The notes beneath the pieces were generated by a model, which saw only the letters and a program-made list of their open reading frames with translations, did not search any database and was not told the origin of the DNA. A program made the translations under genes and the position numbers. Below are positions 5,956 through 5,956 of a stretch of DNA of 5,956 nt, piece after piece. Position 1 is the first letter of the stretch. Every line of letters begins with the position of its first letter. The stretch is from Candidatus Aenigmatarchaeota archaeon (lineage in GTDB: Archaea; Aenigmatarchaeota; Aenigmatarchaeia; CG10238-14; SpSt-28), in NCBI GenBank assembly GCA_025058985.1, contig JANXEB010000041.1:1-5956 (forward strand), given 5' to 3'.

Positions 5956-5956
5956 A

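Noticed and set aside
1..5956. CRISPR array, insertion sequence, defence or toxin-antitoxin system
   Set aside because: No regularly spaced repeats, transposase-like frame, terminal inverted repeats or small toxin-antitoxin pair could be found; all space is filled by housekeeping-type genes.

Overview
The window is very AT-rich and densely packed. It reads as a piece of a hyperthermophilic archaeal genome. Reverse gyrase is a hyperthermophile hallmark. TFS, a Sec11-type signal peptidase and a DUF99/UPF0215 protein are archaeal gene families. The single tRNA is about 68% GC (52 of 76 paired-region and loop bases) inside this AT-rich DNA, as expected when structured RNA must survive heat. The tight packing, small proteins, low GC and the unusual signal peptidase suggest a reduced DPANN lineage, perhaps Nanoarchaeota-like. 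That placement is inference, not shown by the sequence.

Layout. From the left edge to 2635 (+) lies the 3' three-quarters of a reverse gyrase gene. It enters the window already open, just after helicase motif III, and carries the second RecA-like domain with its latch, then a complete type IA topoisomerase. Facing it is a three-gene minus-strand cluster (4187 down to 2626): a DUF99 endonuclease-V-like protein, a membrane signal peptidase I and transcription factor S (TFS). The first two overlap by 14 nt and the last two are separated by 1 nt, so they look like one operon. TFS and reverse gyrase overlap tail to tail by 10 nt. A 27-nt divergent spacer (4188-4214) separates the operon from a tRNA-Cys(GCA) gene on the plus strand (4215-4291). 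After a 44-nt convergent spacer, a large M48 (HtpX-like) membrane metalloprotease gene occupies the minus strand from 4336 to the right edge. It is open at its 5' end. There is no gene-free stretch longer than 45 nt.

The genes cover DNA topology at high temperature (reverse gyrase), transcript rescue and proofreading (TFS), protein export (signal peptidase), membrane protein quality control (M48 protease) and translation (tRNA-Cys). No defence system, mobile element, CRISPR array or clearly novel multi-gene system is visible. The points most worth a second look are the altered active-site region of the signal peptidase, a possible internal start and an in-frame duplication in TFS, the C-terminal beta-rich module on the M48 protease, and the fact that both edge genes begin outside the window although each has a tempting internal ATG.
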